Positions 17,402 through 26,811 of a stretch of DNA of 64,000 nucleotides are shown piece by piece (position 1 is the first letter of the stretch; every line of letters begins with the position of its first letter). The notes beneath the pieces are model-generated. The model worked only from the letters and a program-made list of their open reading frames with translations. It was not told the DNA's origin and ran no database searches. The position numbers and the translations under genes are program-made. This DNA comes from Clostridium manihotivorum. Its GTDB lineage: Bacteria; Bacillota; Clostridia; Clostridiales; Clostridiaceae. The DNA lies in assembly GCF_004015185.1 (NCBI RefSeq), contig NZ_CP025746.1:4543776-4607775 (forward strand), given 5' to 3'.

Positions 17402-18390
17402 ACACCCTCACCTCCAGCTCTTACATATCCAATGTCGTAAGCTCTCTCACCTTGTGATATTAAAAGCTCAAGTACAGCGTCCTTATCCTTAGAATCTACA
17501 GCAAGTACAAATCCAATTCCCATGTTAAAGGTATTGTACATATGATCCTTTTCAACACCTCTATTAATTATCTCTTGGAATATGCTTGGAAGCGGGTAAC
17601 TATTTTTCTTAATAACTGCTGTGAAGGAACCTTCTCCAAACATTCTTGGTACATTTTCTATGAAACCACCACCAGTTATATGAGCCATCCCCTTTATGTC
17701 ATAGCTTTCTAAGACTCTCATTACTGGTTTAACATATATTTTTGTAGGTTCTATTAAAGTTTGCCAAACTGGTTTTCCTTCAAACTCTTCATCTAAATCT
17801 GAAAAAATCTTTCTAACTAGAGAAAATCCGTTAGAATGTATTCCTGAAGAAGCTATACCTATAAGAACATTACCTTCTTCTATATTGCTTCCGTTTATTA
17901 TCTTATCTTTATCAACAACTCCTACTGCAAAACCAGCTAGATCATATTCCCCTTCACTATAAAATCCTGGCATTTCAGCAGTTTCTCCACCTATTAAAGA
18001 ACAGTCCCCTTGAAGACATCCTTCAGATACTCCCTTTACTAAGTCAGCTGCCACTTCTGCTTCAAGCTTGCCGCAAGCTAGATAGTCAAGGAAAAATAAA
18101 GGTTTTGCTCCATGGCAAAGTATGTCATTTACACACATAGCAACGCAGTCTATTCCTACAGTATCATATTTTTTTGTCTTAAAGGCAATATCAAGCTTTG
18201 TTCCTACTCCGTCAGTTCCTGAAACCAATACTGGTTTCTTGTAGCCTTCTGGAAGTTCAACCATTCCTGCGAAGCTTCCTAGTCCATTTAAAACGTACTG
18301 CGATAAAGTTCTACTTGCATAATCCTTTATAAGTTTTACGGATTTGTATCCCTCTTCTATGTCTACTCCTGCTTGTTTGTATGTTAACAT
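17389..18390 (-). CDS. purM: phosphoribosylformylglycinamidine cyclo-ligase (AIR synthetase)
   Basis: 333 aa from the ATG at 18390, where the family N-terminus MLTYKQAGVDIEEGY begins; the open frame extends six codons further but through the ribosome binding site. Converts FGAM to AIR using ATP. Motifs: SGTDGVGTK, CVNDILCHGAKPLFFLDY, GGETAEMPG and GGGFIENVPR. It starts 7 nt after the purF stop codon and overlaps purN. Confidence 0.97.
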   Translation of the reverse strand: MLTYKQAGVDIEEGYKSVKLIKDYASRTLSQYVLNGLGSFAGMVELPEGYKKPVLVSGTDGVGTKLDIAFKTKKYDTVGIDCVAMCVNDILCHGAKPLFFLDYLACGKLEAEVAADLVKGVSEGCLQGDCSLIGGETAEMPGFYSEGEYDLAGFAVGVVDKDKIINGSNIEEGNVLIGIASSGIHSNGFSLVRKIFSDLDEEFEGKPVWQTLIEPTKIYVKPVMRVLESYDIKGMAHITGGGFIENVPRMFGEGSFTAVIKKNSYPLPSIFQEIINRGVEKDHMYNTFNMGIGFVLAVDSKDKDAVLELLISQGERAYDIGYVRAGGEGVCLE

Positions 18391-18397
18391 TTCTTCA

Positions 18398-19807
18398 CTA
18401 CCTTTCAAGATGATCTTTTGCTGTTTCTATTGGAGTTGAAACTGGGTAAATTCCATTGAAGCAGCCTAAACAAAATCCTTTTTTATCTCCAAAACACTTT
18501 AATAAGCTTTCTACTGAAATATAAGCAAGGGAATCTGCTCCAATAACTGCATTTATTTCATCAATTGATCTCTCTGACCCAACTAATTCTTTTCTATAGG
18601 ATATGTCTATTCCAAAGTAACATGGATACCCTACAATAGGAGATGCTACTCTAAAGTGAACCTCTGTAGCTCCTGCTTTTCTTAAGGACTCAACTAAGTG
18701 TCTTGAAGTAGTTCCTCTTACTATAGAATCATCAATTAATATAACCCTTTTTCCCTCTACATTGGCCTTTAGTGGATTAAGCTTTACAGATACCGCTCTT
18801 TCTCTCATCTCCTGATTTGGAGTTATAAAGGTTCTTCCAACGTACTTGTTCTTTACAAAACCTGTTTCAAAAGGGATTCCTGAAGCTCTAGAGTAACCTA
18901 TGGCAGCAGATATTCCTGAGTCTGGAACACCTATAACAACATCAGCTTCCACTGGTGATTCCTTAAACAGCATTTCTCCTGCTTTCACTCTTGATTGGTG
19001 AACATTAATGCCATCAATAGTGCTATCTGGTCTTGCAAAATATATATATTCGAATACGCAAGTTTCACACTGTGTCTGTTCTGAATACTTTACACTTTCA
19101 ATTCCATGTTCATCTATTATTACAATTTCCCCTGGTTCTACATCTCTTACAAATTCAGCTCCAACCGTATCTAATGCACAGCTCTCAGAAGCTAAGATAT
19201 AGCTGTCACCGATTCTTCCAATACATAGAGGTCTTATTCCATTAGAATCTCTTACACCTATCAGCTTATCCTTAGTCATCATGACTAAAGCAAAGGAGCC
19301 TTTGATGGTTTGAACCGCATCGGCAATAGCTCTTTCTATTCCTCTTTTTGCTCCTCTAGCTATAAGACTTATTATTACTTCTGAATCTATTGAGGTGTGA
19401 AAAACATGGCCTGAATCCTCTAAAAGTTCCCTAAGTACATCAGCATTTACTAGATTTCCGTTATGCGCTATGGCAATAGAGCCAAGCTTGTATGAGCTTA
19501 ATAGTGGTTGTGCATTTTCCACATTAGTTGATCCTGTAGTTGAATATCTAACGTGTCCAATTGCTATATGTCCTTTTAATTCCTGTATGTGTTTTTCTTT
19601 AAAAGCTTCAGTAATAAGACCTAGATCTTTATGAAGTTTTAAACTTTCACCATCAGAAACTGCAATACCCGCACTTTCTTGTCCTCTGTGTTGCAATGCA
19701 TAAAGTCCATAGTATGTGATTCTTGCTACATCTAAGTTGTTCTTGGAAAACACTCCAAATACTCCACATTCTTCTTTAAACTTATCTTCAATTGGCTCTA
19801 TTCTCAT
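18398..19807 (-). CDS. purF: amidophosphoribosyltransferase
   Basis: 469 aa. First committed step of purine synthesis. N-terminal Ntn glutaminase: the propeptide ends before C14 (EECGVFGVF), which is the catalytic nucleophile after processing. The C-terminal phosphoribosyltransferase domain has the PRPP loop VILIDDSIVRGTT. Cysteines near 245 (CETCVFEY) and in the C-terminal CLGCFNG block fit the 4Fe-4S site of the Bacillus-type enzyme. ATG start with AAAGGA upstream. Confidence 0.97.
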   Translation of the reverse strand: MRIEPIEDKFKEECGVFGVFSKNNLDVARITYYGLYALQHRGQESAGIAVSDGESLKLHKDLGLITEAFKEKHIQELKGHIAIGHVRYSTTGSTNVENAQPLLSSYKLGSIAIAHNGNLVNADVLRELLEDSGHVFHTSIDSEVIISLIARGAKRGIERAIADAVQTIKGSFALVMMTKDKLIGVRDSNGIRPLCIGRIGDSYILASESCALDTVGAEFVRDVEPGEIVIIDEHGIESVKYSEQTQCETCVFEYIYFARPDSTIDGINVHQSRVKAGEMLFKESPVEADVVIGVPDSGISAAIGYSRASGIPFETGFVKNKYVGRTFITPNQEMRERAVSVKLNPLKANVEGKRVILIDDSIVRGTTSRHLVESLRKAGATEVHFRVASPIVGYPCYFGIDISYRKELVGSERSIDEINAVIGADSLAYISVESLLKCFGDKKGFCLGCFNGIYPVSTPIETAKDHLER

Positions 19808-19830
19808 AATCAGATTCCTTTCACTAATAA

Positions 19831-20535
19831 TTACTGGTTGATTCTATTAAGTATTTCTACATAAGCATCTTTAACGTTGCCAAGATCTCTTCTAAATCTA
19901 TCTTTGTCTAGCTTTTCATTAGTTGTTGCATCCCAGAATCTGCAAGTATCTGGTGATATTTCATCAGCTAATAATATCTCTCCATTGTATCTACCAAACT
20001 CTAGCTTAAAGTCAATTAACTTTATGTTTTGCTTTAAGAAGAATTCCTTTAGTACATCATTAACCTTCGCAGTCATTTCATATATTTTATTTAATTCTTC
20101 GAAAGAAGCTGCGCCTATTCCTACTGCATGATAGTCATTTATTAATGGATCGCCTAGTGCATCATCCTTTAAGCAGATTTCAAAAACTGTAGTTTTTAAT
20201 GGGAAGCCTTCTTCTAAGCCTAATCTCTTAGCCATACTTCCTGCTGCTACGTTTCTAACTATAACTTCAAGTGGTACTATTTCAACCTTTTTGCAAAGTT
20301 GTTCTCTTTCATTTAACTTTTCTATAAAGTGAGTCTTAACTCCTTCTTTTTCAAGAAGATTGAAAAGTACAGAAGTTATTGCGTTGTTTAAAACACCTTT
20401 ATCTTCTATTTGTCCCTTCTTTTCTCCGTTAAATGCTGTTGCATCGTCCTTGTAATATACTATTACTTCATCAGCCTTGTCTGTTGCATATATTTTCTTT
20501 GCTTTTCCTTCATACATCATTTCTAATTTTTCCAT
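19831..20535 (-). CDS. purC: phosphoribosylaminoimidazole-succinocarboxamide synthase
   Basis: 234 aa. Makes SAICAR from CAIR, aspartate and ATP. Motifs: YEGKAKKIY, PLEVIVRNVAAGS, IDFKLEFGR and EISPDTCRFWD. The ATG overlaps the purE stop codon in TAATG, with AAGGAGTGG upstream, so the two genes are coupled. Confidence 0.97.
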   Translation of the reverse strand: MEKLEMMYEGKAKKIYATDKADEVIVYYKDDATAFNGEKKGQIEDKGVLNNAITSVLFNLLEKEGVKTHFIEKLNEREQLCKKVEIVPLEVIVRNVAAGSMAKRLGLEEGFPLKTTVFEICLKDDALGDPLINDYHAVGIGAASFEELNKIYEMTAKVNDVLKEFFLKQNIKLIDFKLEFGRYNGEILLADEISPDTCRFWDATTNEKLDKDRFRRDLGNVKDAYVEILNRINQ

Positions 20536-21014
20536 TATAGTTCCACTCCTTCTCCATTTTCCTTAATAAATTTTTCCTTCATGTCTTTACGGAAATTTAT
20601 AAGCTTTTCTTTTAGCTCAGGATATTTTAATGAAAGCATCTGTACTGCAAGCATTCCTGCATTATAGCTATTATTTATTCCAACGGTAGCTACTGGTATA
20701 GATTTAGGCATTTGCACTATTGAATATAAAGCATCTAATCCATTTATTGCTGCATTTACAGGTACTCCAATTACTGGCATTGTTGTGTGTGATGCTATAA
20801 CTCCAGGAAGATGTGCTGCAAGTCCAGCTCCTGCAATTATCACTTCAAAACCTTGTTCATCTATTTCATGTAGAGTCTCCATTAGCTTTTCTGGAACCCT
20901 ATGAGCAGATAATACAAAAGCCTTGTACTCTACTCCAAATTCCTTAAGAGCGTTTGCTGCTCCCTTCATTACATCAGTATCTGATTTTGAACCAAAGAAA
21001 ATTGCTACTTTCAT
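20535..21014 (-). CDS. purE: 5-(carboxyamino)imidazole ribonucleotide mutase
   Basis: 159 aa from the ATG at 21014, chosen because GGAGG lies five nt upstream. Rearranges N5-CAIR to CAIR. It opens KVAIFFGSKSDTDVMKGA and has the SAHRVPE and GAGLAAHLPGVIA motifs of class I PurE. No purK was seen in the window; it may be elsewhere. The gene is separated from purL by 226 nt that carry a MITE-like palindrome. Confidence 0.96.
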   Translation of the reverse strand: MKVAIFFGSKSDTDVMKGAANALKEFGVEYKAFVLSAHRVPEKLMETLHEIDEQGFEVIIAGAGLAAHLPGVIASHTTMPVIGVPVNAAINGLDALYSIVQMPKSIPVATVGINNSYNAGMLAVQMLSLKYPELKEKLINFRKDMKEKFIKENGEGVEL

Positions 21015-21073
21015 AGTTACCTCCAATATTTTATAAATTGTCTTCTTATTTATATTAGCTTTATTAATATTAG

Positions 21074-21205
21074 GCTATGTTCAATAATATTGTTGAAATT
21101 AAGTGGTTACGAAGAAGATAATATATGAGCGAGCAATTAGTGCAAGCTCATTAAAGCATCTGATGACTGACCACTTAATTTCAATACCTTACTTTAACAG
21201 AGTCT
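21074..21205. repeat. MITE-like palindromic repeat, copy P1 (inside the purine operon)
   Basis: About 132 bp. Outer ends read GGCTATGTT and AACAGAGTCT (inverted). Inner arms TTGAAATTAAGTGG and CCACTTAATTTCAA are inverted, with two small hairpins between (GAGC...GCTC and CATC...GATG). Nearly the same sequence lies at 31905-32036. Confidence 0.85.
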
Positions 21206-21240
21206 ATAATTAATATCTTAAATAATCTATTATGTTAAGT

Positions 21241-24200
21241 TTACTTGAAGTAATTAACTCCTGATTTAAACAACTTCTGATCAAAGTCACCTGGGATGTT
21301 TTTGTATAGGTTGTTTCCTATTCTTTCTGAGTGTCCCATCTTACCTAATATTCTTCCATCTGGACTTGTGATTCCTTCAATAGCAAGCATTGATCCATTT
21401 GGATTGTAAGGCATATTAAGTGTTGCTTCACCATTAAAATCTACATATTGAGTTGCTATCTGTCCTTTTGCTTGAAGCTCTTTTAAAAGGCCTTCTGGAG
21501 CTACAAATCTTCCTTCTCCATGAGATATTGGTATAGAATGGATATCACCTAAGCTAACCTCATTAAACCAAGGTGAAAGGGTTGATACCACTTTTGTATT
21601 TATGATGGAACTCATATGTCTTCCAATAGTATTGAAGGTTAAGGTCGCCATATCTTCTTCCATATTTACTATTTCACCGTATGGAAGGAGACCTAGTTTT
21701 ACAAGAGCTTGGAAGCCATTGCAAATTCCTAACATAAGTCCATCTCTATTCTTTAGAAGTTCCATTACCGCATTACTTATTCTCTCATTTCTGAACACAG
21801 TTGCTATGAACTTTGCAGAACCATCTGGTTCATCTCCAGCACTAAAGCCTCCAGGAAGCATTATTATCTCACTATTTTTTATAGCCTTCTCCATCTCTAG
21901 TAAGGAATCTAAAAGGCTTTCTTTAGTAAGATTCTTAAGTACTAGTTGCTTTACTACTGCTCCTTCTTTTTCAAAAGCTTTTGCACAGTCATACTCACAG
22001 TTTGTACCAGGGAATACTGGAATGAATACTCTTGGTTTAGCAGTTTTTATAGCTACAGTCTTTTTATAAGGATTTTCGAATAAGATAGAAGCTATTTTTT
22101 CATTTTTATCTTCAGTCTTTATCTTAAATACCTTACTTAGCTTGCTTTCCCATGAAGCTATCAGCTCATCTATTGCAAAGCAATGATCTAAAACTTCAAT
22201 ACTTGGTTCCGCCTTTGTTTCACCAATCTTCTTGTAAATAGCCCCTTGGAATTCCTTATCAACTTCTAAGTCTTCTGAAACTTCAAGAATAAAGCTTCCA
22301 TAACTTAAAGAGAAAAGTTCTTCCTTGCTTAATGCTGAAAGCCTAACCCCAATTTTGTTTCCGAAACACATTTTTGATATTCCTTCACAAATGCCCCCAT
22401 TTTTCAAGGAATATGCTGAGATAACCTTCTTTTCTTCAATCAATCTTTCTATAACTTCAACGTTTTTCTTAAATTCTTCTATGTTTACAAGTTCACTTTC
22501 ATCTCTGCTTGTACTTACATAAACAACTTGAGAGTTAACTCTCTTAAACTCTGGAGAAATTATATTCTTAACCTTTTCCACTGCCACAGCAAAGGAAACT
22601 AAAGTAGGTGGTACATCCATATCGCCAAAGCTTCCAGACATACTATCCTTTCCTCCAATAGCTGCTATTCCTAAGTCTATCTGAGCTTGATAAGCTCCAA
22701 GTAAAGCTGCTAGTGGTTTTCCCCATCTTTCAGGATTCTTTCCAAGCTTTTCAAAGTACTCTTGGAAGGTAAGCCATACTTTTTTACTCTTGCCACCTGT
22801 GGCTACTATCTTAGAAACTGATTCCACCACTGCATTATATGCACTGTGATATGGACTCCATTTTGATAGCTTTGCATTAAAGCCAAAGGTCATTATAGTA
22901 GCTTCTTCTGCTTCTCCTTCTAGAGTTGGTATCCTTGCAGCCATTCCTTCTGCTGGAGTAAGCTGATACTTTCCTCCAAATGGCATCAATACAGTTCCTG
23001 CTCCTATAGTTCCATCAAATCTTTCAACTAATCCTTTTTGAGATGCCACATTTAAGTCTTCCATAGTTTCAAACCATAGCTTCTTTAAATCTTCAGCACC
23101 TTGGTTTTTATAAATATTTTCTTCAGCCTTAGGTGCTTTTAATATAGCACTTGTTCTTTGCTTAGCTCCATTTGTATCAAGGAAGGCTCTTGAAAGATCA
23201 ACTATTTTCTTTCCATTCCAAAACATTCTCATTCTTTCAAGATCAGTTACTTCAGCTACTATAGTTGCTTCTAAGTTTTCTTCAAGCGCAAGCTCTATAA
23301 ATTTTTCTCCATCTTCCTTGGCTATAACTACAGCCATTCTTTCTTGAGACTCTGATATAGCAAGTTCTGTACCATCAAGACCTTCATACTTTTTAGGAAC
23401 TAGATCAAGATTAATATCAAGACCTCTGCAGAGTTCTCCTATTGCAACAGAAACTCCACCAGCACCAAAATCATTACATCTTTTTATCATAGTAGATACT
23501 TTTGGATTTCTAAAAAGTCTTTGAAGCTTTCTCTCTGTAGGTGCATTACCTTTTTGAACCTCTGCTCCGCACTGTTCTATAGACTCTACTGTATGCTCTT
23601 TTGAAGATCCAGTTGCTCCACCACAGCCATCTCTTCCTGTTCTTCCACCTAGAAGAACTATTATATCTCCTTCTACAGGCTCTTCTCTTCTAACGTTTTT
23701 AAGTGGTGCAGCTGCTATAACAGCTCCAATCTCCATTCTTTTAGCCACATAACCAGGATCATAAATTTCATTAACCTGTCCTGTTGCTAAGCCTATCTGA
23801 TTTCCATATGAGCTGTAGCCATGAGCAGCTCCTAGGGTTATCTTTCTTTGAGGGAGCTTACCTTTTAGGGTTTCTTCTATAGATACTGTAGGATCTCCGC
23901 TTCCTGTAACTCTCATTGCTTGATATACATAAGTTCTGCCTGACAACGGGTCTCTTATAGCCCCACCAAGACAAGTTGCTGCCCCACCGAAGGGTTCTAT
24001 TTCAGTTGGATGATTGTGAGTTTCGTTTTTAAACATTACTAGATAATCTTCTGTTCCCTTTTCAGTGTCTACTTTTACTCTTATGGAACAAGCATTTATT
24101 TCATCTGATATGTCCAAATCTTCTAACATACCTTTACTTTTTAATTCCTTCATTGCTATTACAGCTATATCCATTAAAGTCATATCTTTTTCTTTATTCT

Positions 24201-24984
24201 TGTACAAAACTTCTCTAGCTTCTTTGTATCTATTAAAGCTTTTTACAATAGGACTTGAATAGATGCTGTCTTCTATTTCAACATTTTCTATAGAGGTTAA
24301 GAAGGTAGTATGTCTACAGTGATCTGACCAATAGGTGTCTATAACTTTTATCTCTGTGATAGTAGGATTTCTTTTCTCTTCTAAAAAGTAATCTTTTATT
24401 AGTTTTAAATCTTCTACCGTCATAGCTAGGCCTAATTCTTTATGCAGAGCACTTAAACCTTCATCGTTTAAACTTGTAAAATTATCTATATCTTCAACTT
24501 CGCTTGGAATTTCATATGATGAGAATAGTTCTTTAGATAGAGGATCAACCTCTCTTGAATCAACAGGATTTATGTAATATTGCTTTATTTTCGCAAGTTC
24601 ATCTTTACTTATATCTCCACTTAAACATACTACCTTGGAGGACTTTATTTCTAGCTTTTCTCCAGAGGTAAGGATCTGAAAGCACTGTTCAGCGGAATCA
24701 GCTCTTTGATCATATTGGCCTGGAAGGTATTCTACTGCAAAAACCGCTTCTCCTTCTAAGATAGGAAATTGTTCTTCATAAACTTTATCTACCATAGGTT
24801 CAGAAAATATTATAGCTTTCGCTTTTTCATAAACCTCTTTTTCAACTTCATTAAAGGAATATTTATTTAACAGACGTACATTTTCAATAGTATTAATTCC
24901 TAAATTTGTTTTGAAGTCCTCTAGTAGTGCTTTTGCTTCGATGTCAAAGCCTTGTTTTTTTTCTACATACAAAGTTCTAATCAT
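21241..24984 (-). CDS. purL: phosphoribosylformylglycinamidine synthase, single-chain
   Basis: 1247 aa from the ATG at 24984 (GGGAGG upstream). ATP- and glutamine-dependent conversion of FGAR to FGAM. Single polypeptide of the type common in clostridia and streptococci: N-terminal PurS-like part, two AIR-synthetase-like halves (NHPTEIEPFGGAATCLGGAIR and FNAKLSKWSPYHSAYNAVVE), and a C-terminal class I glutaminase with the nucleophile in GICNGFQAL and a FPGTNCEYD block. First gene of the operon, preceded by a leader with its own terminator. Confidence 0.97.
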   Translation of the reverse strand: MIRTLYVEKKQGFDIEAKALLEDFKTNLGINTIENVRLLNKYSFNEVEKEVYEKAKAIIFSEPMVDKVYEEQFPILEGEAVFAVEYLPGQYDQRADSAEQCFQILTSGEKLEIKSSKVVCLSGDISKDELAKIKQYYINPVDSREVDPLSKELFSSYEIPSEVEDIDNFTSLNDEGLSALHKELGLAMTVEDLKLIKDYFLEEKRNPTITEIKVIDTYWSDHCRHTTFLTSIENVEIEDSIYSSPIVKSFNRYKEAREVLYKNKEKDMTLMDIAVIAMKELKSKGMLEDLDISDEINACSIRVKVDTEKGTEDYLVMFKNETHNHPTEIEPFGGAATCLGGAIRDPLSGRTYVYQAMRVTGSGDPTVSIEETLKGKLPQRKITLGAAHGYSSYGNQIGLATGQVNEIYDPGYVAKRMEIGAVIAAAPLKNVRREEPVEGDIIVLLGGRTGRDGCGGATGSSKEHTVESIEQCGAEVQKGNAPTERKLQRLFRNPKVSTMIKRCNDFGAGGVSVAIGELCRGLDINLDLVPKKYEGLDGTELAISESQERMAVVIAKEDGEKFIELALEENLEATIVAEVTDLERMRMFWNGKKIVDLSRAFLDTNGAKQRTSAILKAPKAEENIYKNQGAEDLKKLWFETMEDLNVASQKGLVERFDGTIGAGTVLMPFGGKYQLTPAEGMAARIPTLEGEAEEATIMTFGFNAKLSKWSPYHSAYNAVVESVSKIVATGGKSKKVWLTFQEYFEKLGKNPERWGKPLAALLGAYQAQIDLGIAAIGGKDSMSGSFGDMDVPPTLVSFAVAVEKVKNIISPEFKRVNSQVVYVSTSRDESELVNIEEFKKNVEVIERLIEEKKVISAYSLKNGGICEGISKMCFGNKIGVRLSALSKEELFSLSYGSFILEVSEDLEVDKEFQGAIYKKIGETKAEPSIEVLDHCFAIDELIASWESKLSKVFKIKTEDKNEKIASILFENPYKKTVAIKTAKPRVFIPVFPGTNCEYDCAKAFEKEGAVVKQLVLKNLTKESLLDSLLEMEKAIKNSEIIMLPGGFSAGDEPDGSAKFIATVFRNERISNAVMELLKNRDGLMLGICNGFQALVKLGLLPYGEIVNMEEDMATLTFNTIGRHMSSIINTKVVSTLSPWFNEVSLGDIHSIPISHGEGRFVAPEGLLKELQAKGQIATQYVDFNGEATLNMPYNPNGSMLAIEGITSPDGRILGKMGHSERIGNNLYKNIPGDFDQKLFKSGVNYFK

Positions 24985-25029
24985 GATTTCCTCCCAAAAC
25001 ACAAATATTCAAATTTACTATGGTTATAG

Positions 25030-25060
25030 GCAAAAAAAATTCCCAAGGAGATCCTAGGAA
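25030..25060 (-). terminator. intrinsic terminator inside the purL leader (attenuator candidate)
   Basis: On the minus strand TTCCTAGG pairs with CCTTGGGAA (8 bp, one bulge), followed by eight T residues at 25039-25032, about 50 nt before the purL start. A terminator between promoter and first codon implies regulated read-through. Just upstream, ACGAAT and ATTCGT can pair into a separate stem. I could not match the leader to a known riboswitch class. Confidence 0.7.
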
Positions 25061-25125
25061 AGCAATCGCCTTTGATTACGAATTATGTTTATACTTTTCA
25101 ATATTTTATTCGTCTTTACAAAATA

Positions 25126-25154
25126 AAAATAACACTTCGTCCATACTTTGTCAA
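25126..25154 (-). promoter_or_regulatory. predicted purine operon promoter
   Basis: TTGACA at 25154-25149, 17-nt spacer, then TATTTT at 25131-25126 (4 of 6 to consensus). The spacer and the bases just downstream carry GACGAA motifs in direct orientation (near 25137 and 25112), which could be operator half-sites. Confidence 0.5.
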
Positions 25155-25157
25155 TAT

Positions 25158-25207
25158 TAAAACTAAATAAACAACCTAATATTCGTATATAGACGAACAT
25201 TAGGTTG
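25158..25207 (-). terminator. terminator of the alanine-racemase-like gene
   Basis: AACAACCTAAT pairs with ATTAGGTTGTT around a loop containing TTCGTC and ACGAA. It lies directly after the stop codon at 25221 and just ahead of the purL promoter. Confidence 0.75.
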
Positions 25208-25220
25208 TTTATAAAAACCC

Positions 25221-26270
25221 CTAATTCGTAATGTAATTTTTCTCCACTGATGAATCTGCTAATATAGGTGATATATCTATTCTGAGTATACTCTCTAAAC
25301 CTATACCTTCCATGGATATCAAGGTTGTATTCATATTGGCAGTTCCAAGGACTCTTACTCCTTTGTTACCTGCAAATATCACCGGTCTAAATTTTATATG
25401 ATTATAAATAACCTTTATTATATCGTAAAATAAGTTATGCTTTACAGCTTTATTAAATCCAAAATGCTCTATATTACCAAATCCAAGAACTCCTACATGC
25501 ATATCTTGCTTAGCCTTATACCTGCAACTATAACCTACAGGCTCACCTTTCTTCACAAAATGCATGTTTACAGGCTTTGCAAAAAAACCATAGGCTTTCT
25601 TAAAGCCTTGAGTTAAACCATCATAGCCATATAAAAGATTGCCAGCTCTCACGCAATTAGTAAAGTCTGTCATTTCCCTATATTCACTATTCAGAGTACA
25701 TGTAGAATTCAAACAATGTATATTAGGAATTACTCCTAAATATTTTTCCACTGCACTTTTAAATAATCCTATTTGATTCTTTGTATACTTGACATCGCTT
25801 CCATTATGTAAGTGAGTATATATACCATCAATAATTATGTTTTTATAGTCATTTCTAATTTTATCAATAACAACATCTAACCTGTCAGGTTTAATACCCA
25901 TTCTATTCATTCCAGTGTCTATATAAAGATGAATCTTAAAACTCACCTCGTTTGGCAACTTTTCTAGTATGTTTTCATTGTCTATGGTAAATATTACGTT
26001 GTCCATATCTATATTAAAATCCGTTGCAGTTACAAGCGGACTTAAAAGCAATATTTCCTTCTCACTTTTAACTCTTTTTGCCTCTTCTATATCTCCAACT
26101 GCAAATAAGTCCACTAAGGAATCTAGATACTGTGTTACTCCCTCAATTCCTAAACCATAAGCATTACCCTTAACCACCGCAATCAATTTTTTATTATTAG
26201 TTAATTGTTTTATTCTATCAACGTTATTTTTAATCTTATCTAAGTACACATCGCACCAAAAGTTCTTCAT
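25221..26270 (-). CDS. alanine racemase-like PLP protein with altered catalytic residues
   Basis: 349 aa. The fold III PLP barrel is clear: the N-terminus CDVYLDKIKNN is followed by AVVKGNAYGLG with the PLP lysine at K34. IDTGMNRMGI (118-126) and HLHNGSD also fit. In the C-terminal half the usual GYADG motif appears as GFGNI (F264 in place of the catalytic tyrosine), and the usual CMDQ block appears as NMNT (Asn for the conserved Asp). The C-terminus is also short. Racemisation by the standard two-base mechanism therefore looks unlikely. ATG start with AAAGGA upstream; a 29-aa membrane peptide gene precedes it. Confidence 0.8.
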   Translation of the reverse strand: MKNFWCDVYLDKIKNNVDRIKQLTNNKKLIAVVKGNAYGLGIEGVTQYLDSLVDLFAVGDIEEAKRVKSEKEILLLSPLVTATDFNIDMDNVIFTIDNENILEKLPNEVSFKIHLYIDTGMNRMGIKPDRLDVVIDKIRNDYKNIIIDGIYTHLHNGSDVKYTKNQIGLFKSAVEKYLGVIPNIHCLNSTCTLNSEYREMTDFTNCVRAGNLLYGYDGLTQGFKKAYGFFAKPVNMHFVKKGEPVGYSCRYKAKQDMHVGVLGFGNIEHFGFNKAVKHNLFYDIIKVIYNHIKFRPVIFAGNKGVRVLGTANMNTTLISMEGIGLESILRIDISPILADSSVEKNYITN

Positions 26271-26289
26271 ATGATGTTCCTTTCTAATT

Positions 26290-26379
26290 TTAATCCTTGT
26301 ATCTCTTGGAATTTGTCCAAAGGTAGGCTGCTCCTAATAATATTACAACCACTGCTTTTACTACTGTTCCAGTATCCAT
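26290..26379 (-). CDS. small single-span membrane protein, 29 aa
   Basis: Reads MDTGTVVKAVVVILLGAAYL, then WTNSKRYKD and stop: one hydrophobic helix with a positive C-terminus. GGGAAGGTGAT lies about 7-10 nt upstream of the ATG. It ends 19 nt before the racemase-like gene and is likely in the same transcript. No family recognised. Confidence 0.55.
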   Translation of the reverse strand: MDTGTVVKAVVVILLGAAYLWTNSKRYKD

Positions 26380-26590
26380 ACATATATCACCTTCCCATTA
26401 ATTCAATATTATATACTATAAAAATAACATTTTGAATTAATTTTTAACTTTCCCGCATAGGTTGTACTATAGATTTCCTAACTAAACTATTGATTTATAA
26501 ATTCTCGAAGTTCCCATAATATTGGATCATCTAATCCCCAGAAGCCAAGAGCATCTAACTCAATCAATAATCAAATAGTATGTTTATTTA

Positions 26591-26670
26591 AGCCTATGTT
26601 TAATAAACAAGCTCATCTAAGCATCGGATGACTGCATACTTAATTTAAACACAGTACTTTAACAGAGCCT
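26591..26670. repeat. MITE-like palindromic repeat, copy P3 (internally deleted)
   Basis: Left end AGCCTATGTTTAATAA joins directly to AAGCTCATCTAAGCATCGGA, then the right arm with ACTTAATTTAAACAC and the end AACAGAGCCT. Compared with P1 and P2, most of the left arm and the first small hairpin are missing. Confidence 0.75.
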
Positions 26671-26811
26671 TATTTAAACTACAGTAATAGATATGGATAT
26701 ATTAATTTTAGAAAACATAATTTTAGAAAACAAAAGTAATTACTATTATATAATGAAAGCACTTTCATATATAATATTGATAGTTTTGCTAGCAAAAAAC
26801 TTTTTCCATAT

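Noticed and set aside
24984..25119. Purine (guanine/adenine) or ZTP riboswitch before purL
   Set aside because: The leader is about 135 nt, but I do not find the purine aptamer core or the ZTP CCGCCUGGGC-like core; only a terminator and a 6-bp stem are evident.
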